From contig NZ_CP012154.1 of the NCBI RefSeq assembly GCF_001187785.1, forward strand, positions 1,730,501 through 1,794,500: a stretch of DNA of 64,000 bases, written 5' to 3'. Positions 14,721 through 23,102 of the stretch are shown here, piece after piece; the first letter of the stretch is position 1, and every line of letters starts with the position of its first letter. Position numbers and translations under genes: made by a program. Origin of the DNA: Wenzhouxiangella marina. GTDB lineage: Bacteria; Pseudomonadota; Gammaproteobacteria; Xanthomonadales; Wenzhouxiangellaceae. A model generated the notes under the pieces. The model had not been told where the DNA came from. It ran no database searches and worked only from the letters and a program-made list of their open reading frames with translations.

Positions 14721-15326
14721 ATGAAACCCATGCTGTTGCTGCTTCTCGCCGCCCTGGCCTCCGGCCTGCCGGCGCAGGAATCGGCCCGCGGTCAACTCGA
14801 TCGATTTGCCGATCAGCTTCAATCCATGTCCGGGCGATTCTCGCAGACGACCCTGGATGCCGATGGCTTCATTTCCGAATCCTCATCGGGAGAGATCTTC
14901 TTTGCCGCCCCCGATCGCTTTCGCTGGCGCTACGTCGACCCCTTTCCCCAGGAGCTGGTGGCCGATGGCGAGCGTCTCTGGCATTACGACGAGGCCCTGG
15001 AGCAGGTCACGGTGCGTCCTCAGCCGCCGGCCGAAGAGTCGCCGCTGCTGGTGCTGACCCGACCGGAACTGCTCGATCGCTTCTACCGCATCGAGGACAG
15101 CGGCATGGAGGACGTGATCGAGTTCCGACCCCTGGCCGAGGAGGCCGAGTTCGAGCGGGCACGCCTGTTTTTCGCCGATGGCCTGCCGGTGGCGCTGGAG
15201 CTGAACGACACCTTCGGTCAGCTGACCCGACTGGAGCTCGAAGGCCTCGTCCGCAACCCCGAGCTGGACTCGGCCTTGTTCCGCTTCGTGCCGCCGCCCG
15301 GGGCGGACGTGCTCGAAGGCTACTGA
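14721..15326 (+). CDS. lolA: outer-membrane lipoprotein carrier protein LolA
   Basis: Periplasmic chaperone that carries lipoproteins from LolCDE to LolB. The 201-residue product starts MKPMLLLLLAALASGLPAQ, a signal peptide, then LDRFADQLQSMSGRFSQT, the typical LolA opening, and PDRFRWRYVDPFPQELVADG. The ATG at 14721 is preferred over an in-frame GTG nine bases upstream. It lies 56 bases after ftsK and converges on the metalloprotease gene. Confidence 0.95.
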   Translation: MKPMLLLLLAALASGLPAQESARGQLDRFADQLQSMSGRFSQTTLDADGFISESSSGEIFFAAPDRFRWRYVDPFPQELVADGERLWHYDEALEQVTVRPQPPAEESPLLVLTRPELLDRFYRIEDSGMEDVIEFRPLAEEAEFERARLFFADGLPVALELNDTFGQLTRLELEGLVRNPELDSALFRFVPPPGADVLEGY

Positions 15327-15339
15327 CGCAACGTCCCCT

Positions 15340-18300
15340 TTAGGGGATGGCGCAGTCGAGCTGCTCGAGCTGCGTCAGGCGCTCCGGGAAGAGCATGCCC
15401 GCACCGACCGTCGGGTCGATCGCCTGATATTCGGCCACTGCATTCAGGCAGTCGGTAAAGCGGATCGTCAGGCTGCCCCAGGGTTCCAGGACGACCTCGC
15501 CCGGGTCGAAGGCCGAGCCGAAGCGCGTCCCCACCGGTCGGAGCATCTCGGGGAAATGGGCGATGCCCTCGGCGATCTCCCCGTTTCCGACCAGCCATTG
15601 CTGGTGCCCCTGCGCATCGTAGCTGTACCAGGCAACGAACAGCGCGCCGTCGGCCACTTCCTCGATGAACCAGCCCTGACCCGATCGCTGCGGCTCGAAC
15701 CACTGGCCGGACACGCCGGGGCGCGCCGGTTCGGCCGGGCGCGGCTCGCTGCCGCAGGGCAGGCCGGGGATTTCGATGAGCCGATCGAAGCGCTGCTCGC
15801 CACTGCCCCAGTCCTCGGGTCCGGTCCAATGGGCCACGCCGGCATTGCAGTCATGGAATTCCATGCTCAACTGTCCCCAGGGAACGAGCTCGAAGCTGTC
15901 GGGGTCGAAGTCCACACCGAAGCCCTGGCCCCGGCTGACGAAGACTTCGTCGAAGACCATGCGGGCACCGTCGATGGCGCCGATGCCGACGAGCCAGGCC
16001 TGCTCGGCCTCCGCGTCGCTGTCCGGCGGGTAGGTGAACCAGCTCATGGCCGCGGTGTTGTCGTTCAGGCGCTCGACCAGCCAGCCCTCGCCGGCGCGTT
16101 CCGGAGCGAAGAAGTGCCCGCTGGTGCCGGCCACGGTCTGATCGATGCGGGCGCTGAACGCGAGCGATACGGGGGCATCGAGACCGTTCGCCCCCGGTTC
16201 GACCACGGTCTCGAGGAAGGCACCCGTTTCGCCGTCGTAGCGGAGCACCGCGTCGCGCTCGCGATCGGCGACGTAGAGATCGCCCTCGGGCCCGAAGGCC
16301 AGGGCGCGCGCGTGGATCAGCCCACCGCGGCCACTCGGAATGAATTCGTCGAGGAATCCGGCATTGAGGTCATAGCGGAGCACGTTGGCGGCTTCGCCGT
16401 TGGCCAGGTACAGGCGTCCCTGGGCGTCGAAGGCCAGATCCCAGGGATCGACGATGCGGCCGTTGTCCGGGCCGGCGAGGTCGGGTAGACGCTGTCCGGT
16501 GGCCGCCGAGAAGGCCAGGATGCGATTGCCGGTGGCCTCGGCGACATAGAGACGCAGAGCGATATGGGCAGCCGCGCGCAGGGCGAGATCGAGCTGTTCG
16601 TTCCAGTTCGCCGGTTCCCGGGTCGGCTCGGCGCCCTGCAGGCGCGTCAGCAGCCGGCCCTGATCAGCGCTGTAGCGCTCGATGGCCGTGTCGCCGAGGA
16701 CGACGAACTGGTTGTTGGGCAGGGTGGCCATGGCGCGCGGAAATGCGCTGAGCAGATCGTTCGGCTCCGGTCGTTGCGAGCCGAGGAAGACATCGATCAG
16801 TCGCCCGGACAGACGATCGTAGCGACGCACATCGCCATTGGCGAGCAGATAGAGCCGTCCTTCGGAATCCGCGATCAGATCGGAGTAGCCGGTCAGGATC
16901 GGCCCGGGATTGACGCGCTCGGGGCGCAGGGCCACGCTGCGAAATTCCCCATCGATGCCGAAGGCCAGGACCTCGTTGCTGCCGGAGGAGACGACCAGCA
17001 GTTCCTGATCCGTGTCGGCCTCATCGGCCAGTGCCCGAGGACTGAAGACCAGGGCAGGGTCCGGGTCCGGGTCGCCCTGGCCGTCGAAGGGATCGAAGGG
17101 GAAGGGGTCGTCCCGATCGAGCTGGCCGTCCTGATCCTGATCCAGAGCGCTCGGGCCAGGTCGGCTCACCGACTCGCTCGAGATCGAGCCCCGGTAGCTG
17201 GCCAGGATCGGTGCGAGCTGCAGGATTTCCGCCGCATTGTTCGCGCCGGTGCCGGGGGCGCTCGAACCACAGGGCGCGCCGCCGCACTGGATGGCCGGGT
17301 TCGAGAACACGTCCAGGCGTCGGTAGCGGTCCTGATCGCCGGTGCCGAAACTACCCATTATGCTGTGCAGTTCGCCGAAGCGGATCCAGGCGTAGTTCGA
17401 GCGCTCCGGATCGTCACCGCTGGAGCGGCTGCGCTGGTGCTCGGCGTTCAGATTGTGGCCCAGCTCGTGGGTGAAGACCGAGTCGGAGCAGACCGACCAG
17501 TTGCTGAAGCCGTCGTTGTCGATATGGACGCCGTAGCTCGGGTCGTATCGGCCGTTCTCGAAGAACGGAAAGAAGGCGATGCCGCAGCTGCCACGGGTCT
17601 CGATGTCGTGGGGCCAGGTGAAGGCGACGATGTCCGCCCCCAGGGCGTTGCGCTGCGCGGCGAGCGTGCCCAGTCCGGCCACCGGATTCCCGGCCAGGGC
17701 CTGCTGCAGGTTGCCCAGGGTTTCGCCGTTCTCCTCGCTGGCCCGGTAGTCGACCAGGGTCTGACCGACCAGGCGCACCGCCACCGGCACCTGGGTGTCG
17801 ACGAAGGTCTGGTTGGCGATCGCGACGAGATGGTTGAGGCGGGTGGTGATCAGGCCGTCCGGGTAGCGCTCCACCATGCTCGGCGGATAGGCGAACATCA
17901 CGTCGATCAGATGGGCGTCATCGGAGGCCGGCTGCGCGATCGCTTCCTGGCCCGAGGCCATACTCGCCGCGGTCGACGCGATGGTCCTGGCCGATGGCTC
18001 CAGCACGTCGTGTTCGAAGGCATCGACGCTCAGCTTCGGGTCATTGACGTCGACCAGCCAGCTGCCGGCCGCGTCGCTGTGCACGAGGAACAGGCCCTGT
18101 TCGGTCTGGATTCGTCCGAACAGACCCTCCTCGCCCCAGGTCAGGAGGGCTCGGGGCAGGGCCTCGTGGCCGCCGTCGCGGACCAGCAGGCTCTCATCGC
18201 CGTTGGCGTGTGCGACGCGGCGCTGGACCGGTCCCGCGATGCGCCCCGCCGGGCCCAGGTCCAGGCTCAGCCAGTCGCCGCGAGGACGTGCGGCGGCTCG

Positions 18301-18603
18301 GATCTGCAGCAGTCGTTCCCCCGGCCACTGTTCGAGGCCAGAGACGGCCAGGGCCGAGGCCGATCGGGGCGAGTCGTCCAGCTGCCAGGCCAGCTCCGGC
18401 GCCGCGTCCTCGGGGAGGTCCGGCGCGATCGCTTCTGCTGCGCTCGGCGCGTCGGCCGACTCGGTCGGAGGGCTCGGCTCGCTGGTCGATTGCAGCGCGA
18501 AGGGCAGGGCGATCAGTGCCGCGATCATTGCAACAATCATTACGCCGATCGTTACGCCAATCGTTACGCCGAGAGGGCCGGCAAAGGAACGGATATCGGA
18601 CAT
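15340..18603 (-). CDS. secreted/anchored zinc metalloprotease with NHL-like propeller and duplicated C-terminal module
   Basis: A 1087-residue protein. An N-terminal transmembrane segment (~12-37) contains a short internal repeat (GVTIGVTIGV). A reprolysin-like metalloprotease domain (~235-470) has HELGHNLNAEH at ~379-389, with the three zinc histidines but Asn where the family usually has Gly, and a candidate Met-turn SIMGSFG. A Ca-binding-type Asp repeat (DQDQDGQLDRDDPFPFDP) follows. Residues ~535-815 have NHL/beta-propeller-like repeats. Two related ~110-residue C-terminal modules follow (SGHFFAPERAGEGW and SGQWFEPQRSGQGW, each with a PWG...F.DC core). It probably degrades or binds extracellular material. 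It follows the DUF4124 gene by 3 bases. Confidence 0.82.
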   Translation of the reverse strand: MSDIRSFAGPLGVTIGVTIGVMIVAMIAALIALPFALQSTSEPSPPTESADAPSAAEAIAPDLPEDAAPELAWQLDDSPRSASALAVSGLEQWPGERLLQIRAAARPRGDWLSLDLGPAGRIAGPVQRRVAHANGDESLLVRDGGHEALPRALLTWGEEGLFGRIQTEQGLFLVHSDAAGSWLVDVNDPKLSVDAFEHDVLEPSARTIASTAASMASGQEAIAQPASDDAHLIDVMFAYPPSMVERYPDGLITTRLNHLVAIANQTFVDTQVPVAVRLVGQTLVDYRASEENGETLGNLQQALAGNPVAGLGTLAAQRNALGADIVAFTWPHDIETRGSCGIAFFPFFENGRYDPSYGVHIDNDGFSNWSVCSDSVFTHELGHNLNAEHQRSRSSGDDPERSNYAWIRFGELHSIMGSFGTGDQDRYRRLDVFSNPAIQCGGAPCGSSAPGTGANNAAEILQLAPILASYRGSISSESVSRPGPSALDQDQDGQLDRDDPFPFDPFDGQGDPDPDPALVFSPRALADEADTDQELLVVSSGSNEVLAFGIDGEFRSVALRPERVNPGPILTGYSDLIADSEGRLYLLANGDVRRYDRLSGRLIDVFLGSQRPEPNDLLSAFPRAMATLPNNQFVVLGDTAIERYSADQGRLLTRLQGAEPTREPANWNEQLDLALRAAAHIALRLYVAEATGNRILAFSAATGQRLPDLAGPDNGRIVDPWDLAFDAQGRLYLANGEAANVLRYDLNAGFLDEFIPSGRGGLIHARALAFGPEGDLYVADRERDAVLRYDGETGAFLETVVEPGANGLDAPVSLAFSARIDQTVAGTSGHFFAPERAGEGWLVERLNDNTAAMSWFTYPPDSDAEAEQAWLVGIGAIDGARMVFDEVFVSRGQGFGVDFDPDSFELVPWGQLSMEFHDCNAGVAHWTGPEDWGSGEQRFDRLIEIPGLPCGSEPRPAEPARPGVSGQWFEPQRSGQGWFIEEVADGALFVAWYSYDAQGHQQWLVGNGEIAEGIAHFPEMLRPVGTRFGSAFDPGEVVLEPWGSLTIRFTDCLNAVAEYQAIDPTVGAGMLFPERLTQLEQLDCAIP

Positions 18604-18606
18604 GGC

Positions 18607-19086
18607 TCAGTTTCTCGGTGGGTCCTGGTGCAAGGGGTCGGGGGTTCGGCGTGTGCCCGGGAACGGGCCGCTCAGCGCGGAGTATCGGCTCGGTCGTTCC
18701 GGGATGCTGGCCGGCGGCAGTGGGCGTCGCTCCGGACGCCAGTGGCGCGGGTACCAGGGCAGGGGCGTGGTCTGCACCTGTTCGACGATGACCACCGGCG
18801 CTGGAGGCGCGGCGGTCACTTGTTCGCGCAGGCGCCGTCGTTCGGCCTGCTGTTCGCGTCGGTGGCTCAGCAGGGCCTGTACGGCCTCGTTGCCGGTCTT
18901 CAGATCCTTGCTGTGTTCGATGATGCTCAGGGACGCCGTCGTGTCGTAGGGGGTGGCGCTGGCGTCGCAGGGCTGATCGGCGAAGACGACGGTCCCGTCG
19001 ACTTCGCAGCGGTAGATCAGCGTGGTCGGATCGGCCTGCGAGACCGAGCAGACGATCAGGCCGAGTAGAAGACAAAGCGTTCGCAT
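18607..19086 (-). CDS. DUF4124-type periplasmic protein
   Basis: A 159-residue protein with a signal peptide (MRTLCLLLGLIVCSVSQA), then the short DUF4124-like pattern YRCEVDGTVVFADQPC, a basic helical stretch (SHRREQQAERRRLREQ), and a Pro/Arg-rich C-terminal tail. DUF4124 proteins are common and functionally unassigned in gammaproteobacteria. Its stop is 3 bases before the metalloprotease ATG, so they are an operon pair; it might assist that protease's export or regulation (inference only). Confidence 0.78.
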   Translation of the reverse strand: MRTLCLLLGLIVCSVSQADPTTLIYRCEVDGTVVFADQPCDASATPYDTTASLSIIEHSKDLKTGNEAVQALLSHRREQQAERRRLREQVTAAPPAPVVIVEQVQTTPLPWYPRHWRPERRPLPPASIPERPSRYSALSGPFPGTRRTPDPLHQDPPRN

Positions 19087-19142
19087 GCAAGCTCCATCGA
19101 ATCACCGGAGTCGATGTTAGCAGAACGCGATGCGGCGGCCGT

Positions 19143-19913
19143 TCAGGCGCCGTCGGGTCGGTGGAAGAGGCGGCGCAGGCGGCCGGCGAGATTGTCCGCA
19201 TTGACGACGATGATGAAGACCTTTCGCAGGCGGCCTTCCGGGCAGTCAAGGCGACGGACACCGTGCCAGGAATTGCCCTGGCGCTGGAACAGCAGCGAAC
19301 GATTGCCCATGGCCTTCGCGGTCCAGGCGCGGTCGAAATCGTCGAAATCCGGCGCGCTGGCACGCGAGAAGCGACCGCCGTCGTCGAGCACCACGGTCTC
19401 ACCGCCCCAGCGCTCATCCCATTCGTCCGGGGTGTTGAAGTAGAAGATGTGGGAGCCGAGCTTGCGCTTGGCATCGCAGTGCGGCGAGACCGAGGCCCCG
19501 CGCGGAGCGTAGTGCCAGTGGTAGCTGAGGCGGAAGCGACGCGTGGCGAACAACCGGGCCAGCCAGTTCTGGTAGACGGGGCCGTTCAGCTCTTCGATCA
19601 GCTGGTGCCAGACCGGATGGATGTCGAGTCCGGGATGGTATTCGAGGGCGTAGCGATCATGGGGGGTCTGTCCATGCGCTCGTTTGCGGCCGAAGCTGGC
19701 CTTCATCTGCTCGACTTCGGGCAGATTGGCGCGCAGCAGGTCGAAGGCCTCGTCGGTCAACAGGCCCTCGGGGTTCAGCCAGGGGTAGGGCTGAGCATCG
19801 CGGAACTGGCCGGTGGGGATCGCGGCCAGGGCCTCGCCATCGAGCAGGGTCGGAAGGGCTCGGCCCTGGGCCGGGGGCTGCGGGCGGGTCAGGGTTTCGG
19901 CGTTGCTGGACAT
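19143..19913 (-). CDS. 2-oxoglutarate/Fe(II)-dependent oxygenase-like protein
   Basis: A 256-residue protein with the iron- and 2OG-binding facial triad pattern of the double-stranded beta-helix oxygenases: H145 and D147 in SPHCDAK, H217 in SWHGVRRL, and R230 for 2-oxoglutarate. It probably hydroxylates a small molecule, lipid, sugar or protein; the substrate is unknown. It is the last of seven tightly packed minus-strand genes and starts 14 bases after the glycosyltransferase/ELM1 gene, so a role in tailoring that operon's product is inferred. Confidence 0.8.
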   Translation of the reverse strand: MSSNAETLTRPQPPAQGRALPTLLDGEALAAIPTGQFRDAQPYPWLNPEGLLTDEAFDLLRANLPEVEQMKASFGRKRAHGQTPHDRYALEYHPGLDIHPVWHQLIEELNGPVYQNWLARLFATRRFRLSYHWHYAPRGASVSPHCDAKRKLGSHIFYFNTPDEWDERWGGETVVLDDGGRFSRASAPDFDDFDRAWTAKAMGNRSLLFQRQGNSWHGVRRLDCPEGRLRKVFIIVVNADNLAGRLRRLFHRPDGA

Positions 19914-19927
19914 GCGGTTTCTTCAGG

Positions 19928-22183
19928 TCAGATCAGGGTGAGTTGGGCGGCGGCGTCAGCGGCTTCTGCCCTGGATTGGATGGCCAGCAGGCCACGTGCC
20001 TGGCGGACCAGGGCCTCGCATTCGCTGCTCGGGCGGAAGGACGCCGGGGCAGGCTGGCCGAATGGCGCGGCCAGGCCCTGATCGTACAGCGCCTTGAGCA
20101 GGGCGTTCGTATCGCGTGGCGGCAGGATCCAGTTCCGCTCGACCCAGCGGGCGCAAAGATAGGTCAGGCCCTGCTGGGGACGAATGCTGCCGCGCCGATT
20201 GAAGCGTGGGCGCGTGGCCTTGTCGGCGATCGCCCGACTCAGGCGGGACCAGGCTCCATCGGGGCGGCGAGACAGCGGCCAGACGAGGAATCCCTTGCCG
20301 CGACTGGCGGCGTCGGCGAGCATGGATTCGCTCTCGCCGGTGACGACCAGCTCGTCGCTGTGTTCCAGGGCCAGACGGTAGGGATTGTTCTCGTCGCCCG
20401 GCTGGAAGACATAGAGCAGATCCGCCTCGCCGAGTGCCGCCTTCAGCTCGCCGATCCGATTCAGGGATCGACGGCTGGTGACGACCAGCAGGCGGGCCTT
20501 CTGTTCCGCCGCCCAGGCCGAGGCCGTGGCTGCCAGGCGGCGGGCGTCGTCGGCCGAGAAGCGGTGCGACTTCGAGGCGCCGCCGATCAGCAGGGCAGCG
20601 CGGCGCGGTGCCTCCAGCCACTCGGACCAGGCCTCCCGCGCGCCTCCATGATCGGCCTGGCCGCGGTTGAGCGGCAGCAGGCTGAGGAGACGACGCGGGG
20701 CAGCGGGCAGGCCGAAATGGCGGCACTGGATCACGACACCCCCGTGCTCGGGAGGCGGGCCGGCCTTGCGGCCGCTCAGGATCAGACGCAGGCGAGGACG
20801 CTGTCTGGCCAGCGCTCGTGCGTAACGCGTCGGAAGCCAGCCGCCGGCGACCACGATCGAGATCGTGTCCAGCTCGGGTGGTTCGGGACTGCGCCCGAAC
20901 AGGCGTCCGATCGCGAAGCCCGCTTCAGTGGATTCGATGCGGTGCTCGCGCACCGGTCTGCCGGTCTGTCGGCCGAGTTCCTCGGCGATCGCCCGGGCCT
21001 GTTGATTGTGTCCGGGCTTGCGATGCAGCAGGACCAGGATATCGCCCTCGTCGGCCGGGCCGCCGCTGCAGGTGACCGCGCCCGAGAGCCCGCTGCGATG
21101 ATTCAGTAGCCAGCGCGTGTTCGGGTGGCGGCGGCTGGCCATCTGCAGCTGCTGCAGCCAGAAGTGTGCGGTCCGGCGGTATCGGGTGCGATTGCTGAAC
21201 GGTTCAGTCAGGTTGACGGTCAGCTCGGGCGTCGAGGCGAACAGTCTCGACAGCACCCAGGGCACGTCGGCGTCGGGGATCTCCGTCAGCCAGTCCCGGA
21301 CCGTGATCGAGGCCTGCTGCCGTTCGTGGCGGCTGGCGGACAGCAGGGCCTGGATGCTTTCTCCATCATCCCGGGAGGACAGCTTCAGCTTCGTCCTCGG
21401 CCAGTCCCGCGACGGACGGGTGGCCGAGACCGGCATGAAGTCCCTGGACAGGGCCTCGGCCTCCAGCTCGGGCCAGAGTGGGTGGGTCGGGTTCGGGTAG
21501 TAGACGAACTGACCCGGAAACGGCTGCCAGGGCTGCGTGTGCAGAGTGGTGAAATGAACCAGCTTCGACTCGCCGGGGCTGTACTCGCTGTCGCGTGCGT
21601 TCCAGCCATCGTCGAGATCGCCCCAGAGGCGGGCCTGGCGGGCTCGCGCTTCGAGCGCCTTGCGCTTGAGACGGCGCACGTCGTGTGGGTTCCAGACCTC
21701 GGCCATGCGCTTGCAGTCGATCAGCATGACCGAGGTGTCACGATCATTGATCGACAGGAACCCGGCCTTGGCCATGTCCGTGTCGAACAGTTCGGCCGGA
21801 TCGGTCAGGTAGACCTGATCGGCATCGTTGTAGATGGCCCGGCCTTCGAATCCGGCGAACTCCGGAATGGCAAAACGGTAATTGGTGAAGCCGGTCAGCC
21901 AGAAGCTCCGCCGGAAGCCCTTGAGGTCCCGGAGCAGGTAGATCTCGTAGATCCGGGCAGGGTCCCGATGCTTCTCGATCGACCACAGGAAGACGTGTTC
22001 GGCGCGGAACTGCCCGCGTTCGGTCCCGAGAAAGATCCGGACCGGCGGCTTGTCCGAGGGTCGTTGACCGGGCTTGACGCCCAGCACGATGCGGTCCGGT
22101 CGGTTCTGACGTGCCGGTGGACGGTCCGCGCTGAACAGGGCCGGTGTAAGCCCCCGTGCGATGCGTTGGATGAGCAATGCCAT
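19928..22183 (-). CDS. fusion: glycosyltransferase-like domain + ELM1-family domain
   Basis: A 751-residue two-domain protein. The N-terminal part (~45-330) looks like a GT-A glycosyltransferase: VRIFLGTERGQFRAEHVFLWS, then AIYNDADQVYLTDPAELFD with a DXD at D120-D122, and GESKLVHFTTLHTQPW. The C-terminal part (~380-690) matches the ELM1/nucleoside-diphosphate-sugar-epimerase-like family (VLLHRKPGHNQQARAIAEELG, ALLIGGASKSHRFSADDAR, VTGESESMLADA), which is GT-B-like in bacteria. No signal peptide is seen, so it is probably cytoplasmic and membrane-associated. It starts 22 bases after the LpxL-like gene. Substrates are unknown. Confidence 0.8.
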   Translation of the reverse strand: MALLIQRIARGLTPALFSADRPPARQNRPDRIVLGVKPGQRPSDKPPVRIFLGTERGQFRAEHVFLWSIEKHRDPARIYEIYLLRDLKGFRRSFWLTGFTNYRFAIPEFAGFEGRAIYNDADQVYLTDPAELFDTDMAKAGFLSINDRDTSVMLIDCKRMAEVWNPHDVRRLKRKALEARARQARLWGDLDDGWNARDSEYSPGESKLVHFTTLHTQPWQPFPGQFVYYPNPTHPLWPELEAEALSRDFMPVSATRPSRDWPRTKLKLSSRDDGESIQALLSASRHERQQASITVRDWLTEIPDADVPWVLSRLFASTPELTVNLTEPFSNRTRYRRTAHFWLQQLQMASRRHPNTRWLLNHRSGLSGAVTCSGGPADEGDILVLLHRKPGHNQQARAIAEELGRQTGRPVREHRIESTEAGFAIGRLFGRSPEPPELDTISIVVAGGWLPTRYARALARQRPRLRLILSGRKAGPPPEHGGVVIQCRHFGLPAAPRRLLSLLPLNRGQADHGGAREAWSEWLEAPRRAALLIGGASKSHRFSADDARRLAATASAWAAEQKARLLVVTSRRSLNRIGELKAALGEADLLYVFQPGDENNPYRLALEHSDELVVTGESESMLADAASRGKGFLVWPLSRRPDGAWSRLSRAIADKATRPRFNRRGSIRPQQGLTYLCARWVERNWILPPRDTNALLKALYDQGLAAPFGQPAPASFRPSSECEALVRQARGLLAIQSRAEAADAAAQLTLI

Positions 22184-22205
22184 GCGTTCGATAACCCCGA
22201 TTCGT

Positions 22206-23102
22206 TCAATCGCTGATGAAAGGGTAACGGGCCCAGCGACGCTGGTGCCAGGACCACCATTCTGGATGCTCGAGAATGGGTGCTTCCATGATCCGAGTCA
22301 ATTTTTCCACGCTTTGTTCCAGTGGCTCGTTCTTGTCGAGCGTCGCTTCCTGGTGAATCTCGAAGCGCCAGTTGGGTTCGACGCCGCACAGACGCGCGCT
22401 GAGAATCTCGCAGCCCGTTCGACGGGCCAGCTCGGCCGGGCCGGGCGGCATCGGCATCCGCTTGTTCAGAAACCGCTGTTCGACACCGCGCTTGATGCCC
22501 TGATCCATCAGGATGTAGATGATGCCGCCGCCCTTGAGGGTCTTGAGCATCTGTCGAACACCGACGGCCGCGGGTTGGGCGGGGATCGCGTTCAGGCCCA
22601 TGCGCGGAATGCCGCGGGCGTAGAAGCCGGGCTGGATCTTGTTCGATTCGCGGTGAACGACGGACACGGGGTAGCCCCGTTCGGCCAGGTGGGTCGCCAT
22701 GGCCACGCCGTTGCCCATGTGCCAGCCCAGCAGCAGCACGCCGCGGCCCTGTTCGAGGGCCTTGCCCAGCACGTCCAGTCCGGTGACTTCGCAGCCCTCG
22801 GCGACCTCGGCCGGCGTGAGATGACCGGAATACATGGCCAGCACTTCGAGGATCGCCCGGTCGCTGAGTCGATAGGCACTTTCCAGCCACTGTCGGCACT
22901 GCGGATCGCCCGCGGGCCGGTCGAACAGCCGTTCCAGCTGACGTCTCAACGAGCGGCGCTGCTGGAACGCGAATCGGTGGTGCCATCGGCCCAGCCGATC
23001 CCCGCTGCGGCGGACCGCCGCCATGCCTCGTCGGGCCTGCACTGCGGCAAGGAGCCGCAGCAGGTGAAAGCCCATTCGCCGGCGGAACTGTCTAAGCGTC
23101 AT
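22206..23102 (-). CDS. LpxL/HtrB-like lysophospholipid acyltransferase, catalytic acid missing
   Basis: A 298-residue protein resembling the lipid A late acyltransferase family: an Arg-rich N terminus, RGVLLLGWHMGNG, a conserved Arg in VVHRESNKIQPGF, GIIYILMDQ, and the C-terminal PEWWSWHQRRW typical of LpxL-like enzymes. The catalytic H-x4-[D/E] box reads H128-MGNG-V133, so the acidic residue is replaced by Val. It may be inactive, use another acid, or act on a different substrate. It overlaps the ABC transporter gene by 11 bases, so translation is coupled. Confidence 0.85.
   Translation of the reverse strand: MTLRQFRRRMGFHLLRLLAAVQARRGMAAVRRSGDRLGRWHHRFAFQQRRSLRRQLERLFDRPAGDPQCRQWLESAYRLSDRAILEVLAMYSGHLTPAEVAEGCEVTGLDVLGKALEQGRGVLLLGWHMGNGVAMATHLAERGYPVSVVHRESNKIQPGFYARGIPRMGLNAIPAQPAAVGVRQMLKTLKGGGIIYILMDQGIKRGVEQRFLNKRMPMPPGPAELARRTGCEILSARLCGVEPNWRFEIHQEATLDKNEPLEQSVEKLTRIMEAPILEHPEWWSWHQRRWARYPFISD

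Noticed and set aside
16564-19068. Long plus-strand open frame opposite the metalloprotease and DUF4124 genes
   Set aside because: No domain features, whereas the minus-strand genes have a signal peptide, HExxH motif and operon spacing.
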